A stretch of 64,000 nt of DNA from Rachicladosporium sp. CCFEE 5018 (GCA_002077045.2 KZ111143.1:1-64000), one strand, 5' to 3'. Positions 20,378-31,358 are shown, counted from the first letter of the stretch. Made by a program: numbers and translations. The notes: generated by a model not told the origin, from the letters alone.

Positions 20378-22570
20378 ATGGCTTCCGTAGCCGCCACTAT
20401 CGACCGGGAGTCCGCGTCGGATCATCAGCCTCTCTATCAGTACGCCCCACTGGCCCTGGACGAGATCAGATTAGTCACGCTTCTGCCAGGTGCGTTCGAC
20501 GATGATATTCGTGTAAAGATCCGCCACTGCAAGCGACCGATCCCCTCTGCGGACGCCGAAGACCAGGTCACTTTCATCAGGCAGGTCTGGAATACACTCC
20601 CCGAAAACTGGCTGGCATCTAAGACTCTCGGCGGCCGAATCCTGTTTAGCCGTGCGCTTGGTCATAAGCCGGGCGAACCCTCTCTCAGACAATGGGAACA
20701 CCCTATATCAGGCGACAAACTATGTGTTCCGAGAGCTCAAGCTCCGCGTAACGATCTCAAGTACGAGGCCGTGTCCTACGCCTGGGGAACGACTGCTGAC
20801 GAGGGATATGTCTACGTGCAGAAAAACGACCATCTCACAGTATTACCAATACGCGATAATCTGAGGACCGCTCTACGGCACTTGAGAGACCATGTAGACC
20901 CTCGTGAGCTCTGGATTGACGCACTGTGTATAGATCAGGGCAACAATGTTGAACGCGGGCTGCAGGTCCACCAGATGCACCACATTTTCCAGCTTGCTGA
21001 CCGGGTCATCATCTGGCTTGGGGCTGCAGGAGACGACAGCGCTCACGCCCTTTCCTCTCTACGATACCTTGCCTCGCAGGCTGAGATCATATTGCCTCAT
21101 CATGCCCTCCTCAACGCACCGGCATGCAGTGAGCCTACATTGTGGCGCGGCGCAGTCGCATTGCCTTATGAGCACCGGACAATAGCCTCACTTATAGCCT
21201 TGTTGCGACGACAGTGGTTTCGTCGACTGTGGGTCGTACAGGAAGCAAAACTTTCCAGCGTTCGCTCCATCATGCTGTGCGGGCACCACGAGATGACCGT
21301 AGTGGCCTTCACCGTCGCAGCATGCCTTTTGTGTCAAAAAGAAACACTCCCAGCGGAGTTGGTGACGTTGGCATGGGGAGCTGCTCGTAATACGGTCCCT
21401 CTGAGCCATGAGCCGTTTACAAGTAGCCTCTTCGCGCTAGCTGGCCAGGCATACACTGATCCCAGGGACAGGATCTATGGTGCACTTGGCCTGGCACCGC
21501 CATCTGTCCGAAGCCTCATAACACCAGACTACGAAGCATCTGTCGCGGAAGTCTACCGGGACGCCTGTGAGGCTATCACAAAATACACGGGGCGTCTCGA
21601 CACATTGTTGGCATGCCGGGCGACGAACCTGAAACACAGCCTGCCGAGCTGGGTCAATGATTGGTCCACTGACGCGGCATGTTTCAAGGCCCACATCGGC
21701 CAGGCTGCTGGTACATCAAGGCTCTCGCCCGGGCTAATCGTCCATGGTAGCGAGCGCATGGCTGTACAAGCTAAGCAGTGCGGCATTATTCAGGTCATTG
21801 GCATACCCAGACGTAACGAGTCGATTGTGCCGTACCGTACGATGCGCCAATGGTGCAATGCATGCATAAAGCACGAGCAGCGGGGTGGAGCTGCGTTCGA
21901 CCTGGATGCGTTCGTCAAGACGATGGCCATGGGTTCGTTCTGCGAACGGTTCATTAGTAGCGCAGATTGCCCCTCCTTCGAGGAAGCTCGAACGCGGATG
22001 CTCTACGCCCTTGAGCTCACTTCTCAGTACCCCGGGTCGGACGACGAGATGTCAGCGTATATGATGGTGTACCGTCTGCAGTGTCCAAGCATGTTCCGGA
22101 CTACAAGGGGACATTTAGGCGTGACGTGTGGTCAAATCAAGAGCGGAGATGCACTCTACGTCATACTGGGCTGTCCGATGCCGGTCCTCCTCCGCGCTCG
22201 AACGTCGGAGACTCAGGGGTATGAGTTTGTTGGTGCGTGTTACGTGGACGGATTGATGGACGCAGAAGCACTGCTGGGCAAACTGTCGAATGAATGGAAC
22301 ATTGAAGCATACCCAGAAGGAGCACGATGCGTGTATCGTTTTCGTAATGTGATCACGGGCTGGTCGCAAGTCGAAGACCCACGATTGCCTCCGCTTGAGC
22401 ACCCTTGGGTGGAGTTGGAGTTCGATGAAGGGTACACCTCAGCGGACCCGTTCAACGCGGCACGATTCCGTAATGAGGAGACCGGAGAGGAGATCAACTA
22501 CGATCCCAGACTTACGCCCGACGCCTTGCGAGATCGTGGCGTGCAGATTGAACGCATCACGCTTGTGTGA
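20378..22570 (+). CDS. Heterokaryon-incompatibility (HET) domain protein, left allele
   Basis: Intronless, 730 residues from ATG 20378. HET domain (PF06985) signatures: YEAVSYAWG, LRDHVDPRELWIDALCIDQ, QVHQMHHIFQLADRVIIWLG and RRLWVVQEAKL. DPRDRIYGALGLAP and LPSWVNDWS follow, as in most fungal HET proteins. Such proteins can trigger cell death when incompatible hyphae fuse; recognition partners are unknown here. The C-terminal third has no recognisable NACHT or WD40 module but ends with a conserved tail (NEETGEEIN...RGVQIERITLV) shared with the right copy. The two copies agree at only about half their residues, far less than any neighbour. Confidence 0.9.
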   Translation: MASVAATIDRESASDHQPLYQYAPLALDEIRLVTLLPGAFDDDIRVKIRHCKRPIPSADAEDQVTFIRQVWNTLPENWLASKTLGGRILFSRALGHKPGEPSLRQWEHPISGDKLCVPRAQAPRNDLKYEAVSYAWGTTADEGYVYVQKNDHLTVLPIRDNLRTALRHLRDHVDPRELWIDALCIDQGNNVERGLQVHQMHHIFQLADRVIIWLGAAGDDSAHALSSLRYLASQAEIILPHHALLNAPACSEPTLWRGAVALPYEHRTIASLIALLRRQWFRRLWVVQEAKLSSVRSIMLCGHHEMTVVAFTVAACLLCQKETLPAELVTLAWGAARNTVPLSHEPFTSSLFALAGQAYTDPRDRIYGALGLAPPSVRSLITPDYEASVAEVYRDACEAITKYTGRLDTLLACRATNLKHSLPSWVNDWSTDAACFKAHIGQAAGTSRLSPGLIVHGSERMAVQAKQCGIIQVIGIPRRNESIVPYRTMRQWCNACIKHEQRGGAAFDLDAFVKTMAMGSFCERFISSADCPSFEEARTRMLYALELTSQYPGSDDEMSAYMMVYRLQCPSMFRTTRGHLGVTCGQIKSGDALYVILGCPMPVLLRARTSETQGYEFVGACYVDGLMDAEALLGKLSNEWNIEAYPEGARCVYRFRNVITGWSQVEDPRLPPLEHPWVELEFDEGYTSADPFNAARFRNEETGEEINYDPRLTPDALRDRGVQIERITLV

Positions 22571-23017
22571 AGGTCCGCAGCCTGGAAAGAGGATTATGAG
22601 CGGAACTCACGGCACTAATTCAGATGTCGTCCTTCGAGGCAGGAATACTGAGACGCATGTCAGTGATAGACACAGCTTCACACAAAGTATCGAACTATTC
22701 TGCTCACTGCCACGCTCATAGCCAGGTTCCAGCTCATTGTGCTACGATCTCCACCGAAGCACCAGTTGATACCACGTGCCAGCGCGGTCACGCCGATCGG
22801 CGTCAACGTTGGACGGCTACACGAGGACAGGTCCATGACAGTACGTAGCCTTTCAAAGAGTATCGGAGAACCAGGGCGATCCAATGTAGGTAGTGTCTGT
22901 AGGAACAGCACTATCGGTGCAAACCCGTGGGAACCCGTATCACAGTGTGTACGTTGGAGGCATCTGGGATTCTGCAAAACATTGACCTCCCGACGCGAGG
23001 GGTGACAAAGAAGCAAA
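22571..23017. other. Spacer between HET and tRNA-Cys (left)
   Basis: No gene seen and little similarity to the corresponding right-arm stretch (44021-44500). Confidence 0.4.
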
Positions 23018-23104
23018 AGTTCCGAAGGCGGGTCGAACGCCTGACCTTAGGATGATTGCTGCAAGGCGCTGCAATCCCACGCTCTACCACTGAGCTACCG
23101 AAAC
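23018..23104 (-). tRNA. tRNA-Cys(GCA) with intron, left copy
   Basis: Acceptor stem GTTTCGG/TCGGAAC, D-stem GCTC/GAGC, anticodon stem TGGGA/TCCTA with loop TT-GCA-G...A, and T-arm AGGCG-TTCGACC-CGCCT. A 15-nt intron interrupts the loop one base 3' of the anticodon, the canonical site. Mature length 72 nt without CCA. The right copy has identical mature arms but a 14-nt intron of partly different sequence. It sits 308 bp upstream of UTP6 on the other strand. Confidence 0.93.
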
Positions 23105-23412
23105 AGGTATGGTATGCTGAACGGACCCGGTCTAAACAAAATATAAGCTCTCATCACCATGCAGCCCCACTCAGAGAGTGTCACAACACAGGCAACTGCG
23201 ACCGAACAAGAGGTGAAGTTGCATGCGAGCTGCACCTTCCACATGCGCCTGAAGATTGGAATGTCCATGCTACCTACCTATTTGGAGGATTCATGTTCCG
23301 TCCCATGATGTAAAGCGCACGTGCCTCTATCAAAATCCACTCTCGAACTTCACATGCAAATTCCACCACCGCATCTTCCTCTCCCCCACACACCTCGTCT
23401 ACCACTGCGATC
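23105..23412. other. Spacer between tRNA-Cys and UTP6 (left)
   Basis: UTP6 promoter region. CACGTGC at about 23319 is matched by CACGTGC about 90 bp upstream of the right UTP6 copy. Confidence 0.4.
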
Positions 23413-24732
23413 ATGTCTGCCGCCAGCGACCGCGCGCGTTACTACCTCGAGCGCTCCGTCCCCGAACTTCAACTTTTCTCGCGCCTCGGCCTCTTCTCCC
23501 CCGCAGAAATCACGGCCATCGCACGGAAACGAAGCGATTTCGAACATATTCTAAATTCCAACGGCTCCACGCCGCGGGACTACATCCGCTATGCGACTTA
23601 CGAAATGAATCTCGATGCGCTGCGCAAGAAACGGTGTAAACGGCTTGGCGTGAAGGGACGGGTGGGAGAGCAGCAGTGGAGCGGGCAGAGGACTGTGTTC
23701 TTCATCTTTGAACGAGGGGTGAAGAAGTTCCCTGGTGAGAAGGGGTTGTGGACTGAGTACATTACTTTCTGCACGCAGGCGAGGGCGAATAAGAAGTTAG
23801 CGAAAGTTTTCACGGCTGTGCTGAGACTTCGGCCGAGGGATTGGGGAATGTGGGTCAGGGCTGCGAAGTACTACGCTGAGGTGCAGGGCGATATGGGGAC
23901 TTCAAGAAGCTACCTGCAAAGGGGACTGAGATTCTGTCCTGAGGAGCGGAGGCTATGGATTGAGTACGCGAGGTTGGAGACGGGGTATCTTGGGAAGCTT
24001 GCTGCGAGGCGAAGGATTCTGGGGCTGGAGGGCAGGGAAGAGAAGGAGGCCGAGGATCAAGAGAGCGAAGACGTCATCGCGTTACCAGAGATCTCAGCGG
24101 AGGATATGCAAGGCGATGAGATGAAGGGTGTGGAGGAGGTAGATGTTAATGCGCTGGTGAGGTTGAAGGACGCGCCGGCGTATACTGGAGCGATACCTAT
24201 GGCGATCTTTGATGCGGGCATGAAGCAATTTGGAGATGATGCCGGGTTTGCGACAGATTTCTTCGAGCAGGTGGCAATGTACGCGAGCGTGCCAGCGGCG
24301 AAGACGGTGTTGGAACACATCTACAGTCGCACGCAGAGTGCTGGGCAGGATACCGCGGAGCTTGTGGTCTGTGAGGCGACGCTGCAGACATTTGGCATAG
24401 AGGTCGTTTCTGCTGAGTTCCCTGCGGCATTGAGCACCAGCCTAGCGATCTTGAAGCGAGGTGTCGCACAATTGTCGGAATCAGAGCATATCAGGCTAGG
24501 CGAACGAGCTATGCAATACTTAGCGACATTCTTGGAGCACAATGACCAGCTGGACGAGGGTGTGCAGCAAGTCCTGGGGGCCAGCGTTGCGCGCTATGCT
24601 CGACTCATGATGTCTGCAACCGCTGAAAGTCACGGAGAGCTCGAAGCATTGAGCGAGAGCATGACTCAGAAGGGAAACAACAGGGCAGCAGAAGTATTAC
24701 GAGCAATCGGGACTAGCCAGACAGCGACTTGA
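23413..24732 (+). CDS. UTP6: U3 snoRNA-associated protein UTP6, left copy
   Basis: Intronless, 439 residues, the same length as the right copy. The N-terminus SDRARYYLERSVPELQLFSRLGLFSPAEITAIARKRSDFEH is typical of Utp6. HAT (half-TPR) repeats follow: FFIFERGVKKFPGEKGLWTEYI, KVFTAVLRLRPRDWGMWVRAAKYYAE, and SYLQRGLRFCPEERRLWIEYARLE. Utp6 is part of the UTP-B module of the small-subunit processome and is needed for 18S rRNA maturation in the nucleolus. An acidic linker (EDQESEDVIALPEISAEDMQGDE) leads to a helical C-terminal half. Convergent with ECO1: the stop is about 117 bp from the ECO1 fragment. Confidence 0.93.
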   Translation: MSAASDRARYYLERSVPELQLFSRLGLFSPAEITAIARKRSDFEHILNSNGSTPRDYIRYATYEMNLDALRKKRCKRLGVKGRVGEQQWSGQRTVFFIFERGVKKFPGEKGLWTEYITFCTQARANKKLAKVFTAVLRLRPRDWGMWVRAAKYYAEVQGDMGTSRSYLQRGLRFCPEERRLWIEYARLETGYLGKLAARRRILGLEGREEKEAEDQESEDVIALPEISAEDMQGDEMKGVEEVDVNALVRLKDAPAYTGAIPMAIFDAGMKQFGDDAGFATDFFEQVAMYASVPAAKTVLEHIYSRTQSAGQDTAELVVCEATLQTFGIEVVSAEFPAALSTSLAILKRGVAQLSESEHIRLGERAMQYLATFLEHNDQLDEGVQQVLGASVARYARLMMSATAESHGELEALSESMTQKGNNRAAEVLRAIGTSQTAT

Positions 24733-24848
24733 GCGATGTCTCTAGCTATATGTATCCTCGACATTTCCGGATTTACCGACTCACACGCGGTGACCACACT
24801 TTACTTGGACGAAGTGAGTCTCGACCGCCCAGGTGGGATGGAAGGCGT

Positions 24849-25200
24849 TCAGTTGGAATACACCAGCCACCCGTAGGCTCGCCCATGCCACTTCCTGGCA
24901 AGCCTCGTACCCATCTCGGTTGGCTGGCTGAACGCAACGTCCGCCTGACTAATAACCGACCTCGTCTGCGCAAGCAGATACACATCGTTTGCAGTGTCTG
25001 GTGCAGCCGTATCATCGCCTGATCCCGACTCGGCTGGTCCTGTTCGGCTGTCATGGTGCAGCAGCGCTCTGTCAAGTAGCGCGACAGCGATGCCCTGTCC
25101 ACGGTGTGTCGGCGATGTCCAGATTCGCGATATCCCAAGGCTGACCGGTCTTGCGGCAATTGAGAATACCAGGGGACCTTGAGGGTCAGGAGAGGCGTCA
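24849..25200 (-). pseudogene. ECO1: ECO1 C-terminal fragment cut off by the telomere
   Basis: On the minus strand, codons run from the telomere junction to TGA at 24849-24851 and read DPQGPLVFSI, then GISRIWTSPTHRGQGIAVALL, then FSQPTEMGTRLARKW and GWLVYSN. This aligns with the last ~115 residues of the intact ECO1 at 41041-42213. The acetyl-CoA motif (RGQGIA) is kept, but the zinc finger and about 275 N-terminal residues are gone. The upstream base is the first telomere repeat unit, and that frame meets TAA immediately. It has no start and no promoter, so it is a non-functional remnant. It marks where this chromosome was truncated and capped. Confidence 0.9.
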
Positions 25201-25341
25201 GGTTAGGGTTAGGGTTAGGGTTAGGGTTAGGGTTAGGGTTAGGGTTAGGGTTAGGGTTAGGGTTAGGGTTAGGGTTAGGGTTAGGGTTAGGGTTAGGGTT
25301 AGGGTTAGGGTTAGGGTTAGGGTTAGGGTTAGGGTTAGGGT
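25201..25341. repeat. Telomere repeat array (TTAGGG)n, left chromosome end
   Basis: Perfect TTAGGG array of 141 bp, about 23 units, running 5' to 3' towards the gap as at a right-hand chromosome end. It directly abuts ECO1 coding sequence with no subtelomeric repeat between. Confidence 0.98.
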
Positions 25342-25441
25342 NNNNNNNNNNNNNNNNNNNNNNNNNNNNNNNNNNNNNNNNNNNNNNNNNNNNNNNNNNN
25401 NNNNNNNNNNNNNNNNNNNNNNNNNNNNNNNNNNNNNNNNN
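25342..25441. other. 100-N assembly gap between two telomeres
   Basis: Exactly 100 N, the conventional placeholder for a scaffold join of unknown size. It lies between oppositely oriented telomere arrays, so sequence on either side should not be treated as physically linked. Confidence 0.99.
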
Positions 25442-25538
25442 AACCCTAACCCTAACCCTAACCCTAACCCTAACCCTAACCCTAACCCTAACCCTAACCC
25501 TAACCCTAACCCTAACCCTAACCCTAACCCTAACCCTA
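25442..25538. repeat. Telomere repeat array (CCCTAA)n, right chromosome end
   Basis: Perfect array of 97 bp, about 16 units, in the orientation of a left-hand chromosome end. Unique sequence starts at 25539. Confidence 0.98.
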
Positions 25539-25616
25539 GGCTGATGGACGTGAGCCGTTTCGTCGTGGAAGTAGGGTCTGAGACGGATCCGATCTCCATG
25601 TTGTGTATATGTTGTA

Positions 25617-27597
25617 TCAGTGTTTCTCGGGCTTCGGGAGCTTGCCTCCCTTGCTAATCACAGCAAATCCCAACGCTGTTGATGCACATACAATGCTAAA
25701 CACTGCCCATTGTTAGCTCATTGTGTGATGTCAATATGACGTGAAAGCACTCACGATTGACCGAGTGGAATGCATCGACGTAGCAGGGGATCAGAAGCTC
25801 TCTGATGCGTCCGGTAGAGTCCTGCACGTAGCCAATGTCTTTCAAAGCTTGCTGTATTATCTATTCGACGTCAGCAAGCACGCACACATATAATCCTTCC
25901 GGATAGTCTACTGACTTCTTTCCCGCCCTTCACATCATTGAAAGTGCTGCTCAGACTCGATCGCAACGTGGTCTGGAACGCAGCGCTGCCAGCGCTGACA
26001 GCTGCGATCAAGCCAATGTTGGAGAACATGTACATGCCCGAGGCTGCAATTGCAACGTCATGATCATCCACCCCAGCCGCGAGTCCCACAAAGGTCGAGC
26101 TTGCTATCATCCCGTTCGCAAATCCGCCGGGAAAGATAGCCAGAGATCCAACTATGGATGTGTGGCCCTGCCAGGTGAAGAGTAATAGTACCATACAGAG
26201 CAAGGAGATGATCGGACCTGCAACAGTGGACGGTTTGAATCGACCTGTGTACTTGATGGAATGTCCCGCAATGAGACCGCCAAGTGTGTTGCCCACAAAA
26301 GCCGGGATCAAGTGCGCGCCAGCCTGTCCAGTGGAAGCATTCGCAGTCGTCTGGAAGTATAGTGGCACGCTGAGCACAAGCGACATCTGCGTCATGATGA
26401 GCAGAGTAAGGATGGCGTAGTTAACGACGACTGCAGACTCCTGCAGTAACCTCAACGGGAAGATTGGCTCTTGCACATAGGTTGCCGATACTGTGAATGC
26501 GATGGCCGATACGAAAGTCGTACCCGCGAGGACATACATCCACTTCGACGTCCAAGACAGCTTATCGCCCCCAAGATCCAGTATGAGACAAGCGGCGACG
26601 ACGGTTGTGCTCAAAAAGAATGCGCCAGCGAAGTCGATCCGCCGAAGCTTTGCCCACTTGGATTGACTTGCTGCTGCGGGGTCGCGGGTTGGAATATGTA
26701 ACGTCCAGACTACCATCGCAATGGCGATCAGGGTAGGCGGAACCTGAGCTAGAAATGCCCTGTAACTACGTGAGCCTTCGATCTGACAGTGATTATGGAA
26801 GATATCTACCATCTCCAGCCGAACGCCTGAGTGAGCACGCCTCCGAGAACGCCACCGCAGCTCCTCCCAGTGGTGGCGCTAATGTTGACGTAGCTTCTCA
26901 TGACAGCGACCTCTTGCATCGGTACTATGTCAGTGATGATGATGGACACCATGGACGCCATGCCAGCACCTCCAGCACCTCTGCCTATCGTTAGTCAGAC
27001 ATCCAAATATGAACTCGAGAGTAGACCTACTGCACAGCGCGCCACATTACAACCTCCCACAGTGATCGGCCAAGTCCAGCGCCTGCCGTGCCAATTGCAA
27101 AGAGAACGTATGCGACAACAATCGCGGGCTTGCGTCCATATATGTCACTCAACTTGCCATAGAGCGGCTGTACAGCACACTGAGCGAGCGCATATGCCGA
27201 TACCAGCCAGGATCCGGACTCGAGATCGTGGAACTCGGACGAGACTTTGCCGTACGTAGCTAGTACTAAGCTTGCGTCTGCATTCGCAACGAAGACGCCC
27301 AATAGCAGGACTGACAACGAGGCCCAAGCACTCTTTCGTACACCCCCAAGCGACTCTCGGCGTACGTGCTCGACGTCATCGTCGTCTTGAGGTAGGTAGT
27401 CGGCATCGCTGCGTCGCTGAGAGCACTCGTCAGCTCGTACTGTACGTAAGACATGGTGTACATACACTTAGACGGCGATAGAGGGAAGGGTAGTCAGGCT
27501 CAGTCAGTAATGCTGTGTGCTCATCTAGAGCCTCCTCGTATGCCTCATCGTCATCATACACGACTGTGCCGGGCGATATGGCTTCGATCATGACCAT
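25617..27597 (-). CDS. MFS transporter, vacuolar basic amino acid/drug (VBA/DHA2) type
   Basis: Six exons: 27466..27597, 27031..27416, 26810..26980, 25916..26759, 25755..25860 and 25617..25702, all in phase, encode 574 residues. An acidic N-terminal tail precedes 12-14 membrane helices. Signatures: ASLSVLLLGVFVANADASLVLATYG in helix 1, YGKLSDIYGRKPAIV (MFS motif A) and GRSCGGVLGGVLTQAFGWRW (antiporter motif C region). A 4-residue luminal-type loop and IIQQALKDIGYVQDSTGRIRELLIPCYVDAF near the C-terminus resemble Vba-type proteins. Probable proton-coupled exporter or vacuolar importer of basic amino acids or drugs. The stop codon is 78 bp from the telomere repeat. There is no counterpart in the left arm. 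Confidence 0.88.
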
Positions 27598-28573
27598 CTA
27601 AGTCCGATGGAACGCGTCTCGAGTGATACTGTCCTGGGAATACGAATCGATTCTGTCCACACATGACCGAGGATTCAGGACTGCCTGATCAAAATCCGCG
27701 ATGTAATGCCACCGAGTCCGCGGCACTCAGTGACTCAATAACACGCACGAGGCTGAATGGTCTCGCAATCACTGCTATCAGAGAAGGTAGCCGAGATGCA
27801 TTTCGTGCATGGCAGAGTGATCACGACATTGCCGAGCATCGCACGATGTCGATGACTCCGATGCCGGGCTGGCATCGGAGCCACAGCTGACCGAGAGCTA
27901 GAGGTATAATTGCGCTTCGATTGTGTGTACGACATCCCAAGTCAATGTCGATTTTAAGAGTGGAAGAGCGCAAGGTCTCCGTTCACGCCCATGTCTTCAA
28001 ATGACGAGCACGTCCGAGGGGTCACAAATGAGATGAGGGGACAACCTGCCAAGATACCGCACCGGCCTCCGGCAACTGTATTTTACACGGTACCGTACAT
28101 GCATTGCATGATTGCATGTCAGATGAGCGTACTGGAGTCACCTCCAGACAGTGCGAAGTTCGGTACTCGCAGCGTACATAGCGCGTTGGGAAAGTTACCG
28201 CCAGTAGTTCTGCTTCAACGCTGAAGATGGGCGCAAGATTTGTCACTGCAGTGGTGGCTATGAGCTTTCATGCTGGATCCCAGGGTATAGCACGAAGAGC
28301 GTTGGGTCCTTGAGGACTGGCTGCTCCTTTCGCACTCTGGACCACATTCTCTGGGACACAAGATGTTCGGGAGACGGAGGCGACAGCCCTACTGGGGGGA
28401 AGGGGGTTGTTAGAATTTCAAGTTGATACCGTAATGGCCTGGGCGATGCTGGTGTTCCCTTAAACAGTGCATCACGAGAGAGGATGGTGGAATCCGCATA
28501 GCATACTAGCTAGGTATCAATCTACCGTAAAGTCATCACACTTACCTCACCAACTCTGTGTTCCAGACCGGTC
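27598..28573. other. Subtelomeric intergenic region, about 1 kb
   Basis: No gene, tRNA or repeat recognised. It includes the promoter of the MFS gene and the 3' end of the DUF2235 gene. Confidence 0.45.
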
Positions 28574-30681
28574 TCACCGCGCACCGGCAAAGCTATCGAA
28601 ATAGTCCGAAGCTTCGCCTCGCGAAGACGGCCGCGGCGAAGTCGAACGAATAGTCAACGTCTCCCGCTCGACGTAGTCTGAGCCGTACTTCACCCCACCA
28701 GAGTAGCCCGAGTCGGTGCGCGAGATCGTCGGGGAGAGATAGTTCCTGTCATACCCTTCATCGCGACTGGAGCCACTTCCGCTTGTCACAAGACGTGGTC
28801 GGCCACGAACGATCCCATTCGCATCGTCAAGCTTGCGCAGATAGTCCGGCGGCGCGATCCTGGCCTCGAGACTGCCACTCCAATGCGCCATACTCGAGTC
28901 GACGCGAGGCAGGTACGGAATCTTGTACTCCGGGATCCTGACTTGGATGTACCCGCTCTTGCTGGCCTTGACCCACTCATAGCCGGAGCCATTGCTGTCG
29001 GAGACTCTGTGGCGCTTCCACTGATTTAACGGCATGCATTTGGGCTCATAGTTACGAGTCTGAATGCGATGCCAGACCGTGGGATGGACAGTCTCCTTGA
29101 AGTCCGCAGTCTCGAGCTCCTGCTTAGTCTTGTCGTCGAAGGCATGGTACTGACCCGGCTTGCGCACATAGTCCCATCGATGCGTTGCGATCTCGGAGGC
29201 AATATGATAGAATAGAGTCTGTGACTCAACAAGCCTGCCATCAGACCAATCAATGCGACGCTCATGCGCTTCTTGCGGTGTTTGCGGCGGCACAGGGTCG
29301 TGTCCGTTTGGTGGCAGCTTCATCGAGAGGCGATTGAGAATCGGATACTCAAGTGCCTTCGCATTGATCTGCAGCAAGTTATAGGTTGTGAGGTGGTCGA
29401 TCATCCAGGCGAACGTTATCTCATCGACGCTGTTGACGTCGTACTTGGAGCTGCTCTCGCCCCCAACGCAGGAATGGTAGCCGGGAAACCAGCACTGTCG
29501 CAGCTTCACCCCGGCATCTCGGCATGCTTGATCAAGATAGAACATCGTAGGTGGAAAGTTGCCACGATGCTCATCTAACGCTAGTGCATGGAACGCATAC
29601 TCGATCTCTGCCCGTTGGTCAGCCATCATCTTCAATGTCAACCGGTACTGACGAACTTACTCGGATGCAATCTGGTAGCATGCCAGTCAGCGTCCTCTCC
29701 CGGCTGCGGCATCCAACCGGGCATGCCGATACTGCCGACAGTGTCATACACGCCGACTACCTTCACCTTCGGGTGCTGATGACTCCATCGGCATACCCAC
29801 TCGTACCGTGTAAGACGCTCTCGAGACCCTGTTTCGAAGCCGAGCTCGCCAGGTCGCACGTAGTGTCTCGCCCACTCCATATCACGGAAGCCGCGTTCTC
29901 CAGCTCTGCGATCACGGTGCTTGTAGGCACCGAAAATCTCATTGAAGTAGTCCATCATACCGGGACTGAGTAGACCGATCTGACAGATGAAGCTGGCAAG
30001 CGATCGAGCAGCGTAAGCGCCTGTTGAGTCAAGTCAGCAGTTGAGGATGGACTACACCTGATGCGAACACGGACCTCGAGAGAATCCGAAGATGAAGATC
30101 TCATCCCCGGGCCCATAGTTGTTGACGATGAAGCTATAGCCTTCGCAGACCTTCTCGTTGAGGCCCTGACCCATGCCACCTGTCTACCATCAGCAGCGCA
30201 TCCTCAGATTAGTCAAGTGGAAATGCGCACCTTGCGCAGCCTTGGTCAGCATGCTAAGCTTGCCCGTTCCCACGCCAGACACATAGCTCACCACCTGCAT
30301 GATCGGCAGGCCTCGTTCGTCGCGCCCGACATTCGCAATGGCGCGGGTCAGTCGTGCGATGTTGGTAGGATTGTTCTCCTTGCCCTGGTCTGCGGCGCAG
30401 AACGTCCCATCAAAGCACACGATCAGCCGCTTGCGTAGGGTACTCGCAGGCGCAACATAGCTGCATGGTATGCACTGGATGCCTGTCCCGTTCTCTCCGG
30501 GCCTTGACCTCGATTTGCTCCTGGAACGTGTGGTGGTCAAGTCATATCGCTCGTCTGTCTCGGTCGTTCTGTTGCGCGAGCGACTTCGCGCACGACCGTT
30601 GTCGTCTGAGGTCGTAACAATTTTATATCGCGAGACCTCGTCGTAGCTACCGACACGGGAGTGACTCCTGTTACTTGACAT
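28574..30681 (-). CDS. DUF2235 alpha/beta-hydrolase-like protein
   Basis: Exons 30231..30681, 30075..30179, 29661..30020 and 28574..29607 encode 649 residues. An Arg/Ser-rich N-terminus (SRSRNRTTETDERYDLTTTRSRSKSRSR) precedes the domain, which opens at KRLIVCFDGTFCAADQGKENNPTNIARL. The nucleophile elbow is IFGFSRGAYAARSLASFI (GxSxG), split by an intron. KVVGVYDTVGSIG and IEYAFHALALDEHRGNFPPT follow, both standard for DUF2235 (PF09994), a family related to Tle1-type lipases. Lipase or esterase activity is plausible but unproven. A third intron of 53 nt was chosen over a 31-nt alternative because it keeps LHPKIEYAFHALALDEHR intact. There is no left-arm counterpart. Confidence 0.86.
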
Positions 30682-31358
30682 CTTGAGTGGTAGATGCCCG
30701 AGCCTGGGCGATGAGATGATCGAGTTGACGAGCAGCAACTCGAGAAAAGCAGAATATGGGAAGGGGAGCGCACGACTTATCTGAGCAACTCTTCGGGCAA
30801 CTGAAATCGACAACAATACAAGTCTTGCTCTCCGAGACGTACCATGAAGTGAACGGTGAGACACGACCGAGCTCAAGGTATGACCGCCAATAGGAAGTCA
30901 GGGGTCCAGTATCAGGCGACTTTGGCGTCCAATGGCGGTCGTTGCCAGTCCTGCGAGATTGCCGAGTACTTGATGGCTAGACCGTTCTTCCGTGGGATAT
31001 GCCATTGCAAGAGTTTCGTGGCTGGCTGCCTGTCACGTGTCGCACGCTGCGAAGCGAAGCTGCATGAGGCATGCGAGCAATGCCGGTAGTGAAATGCGTA
31101 TGGCCATCGGTCTGGCCGTGAAGCACACGAGTGGGGTGATCTTGGCATGCACATTGTTGCTGGTCGAGCTGCAAGCCACCAAAAGGGAGTGCGAAGTTTG
31201 CAGTGGAAAGCTACATCTGGATCTGGTACAGTCAGCACAGCAGCCCCGCTCTCGCTGATAAGCTTCCTCACTCCACGTGGGGTCCACAGCCAAGCACATC
31301 CAAGCCGCCAGTGAGGCACGTGACAGATCCAGCACCGTTGGTCCTGCGATGCACTGGC
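30682..31358. other. Intergenic region between DUF2235 and GH3 genes
   Basis: No supported gene; several short open frames on both strands only. Confidence 0.45.

Noticed and set aside
25151..25657. Open frames of VRVRVR, GLGLGL and NPNPNP repeats on both strands
   Set aside because: They are translations of the telomere arrays and the N gap, not genes.
29638..29661. 31-nt intron option in the DUF2235 gene
   Set aside because: Shorter than any other intron here; a 53-nt alternative with a branch-like CTGAC gives the better-conserved protein.
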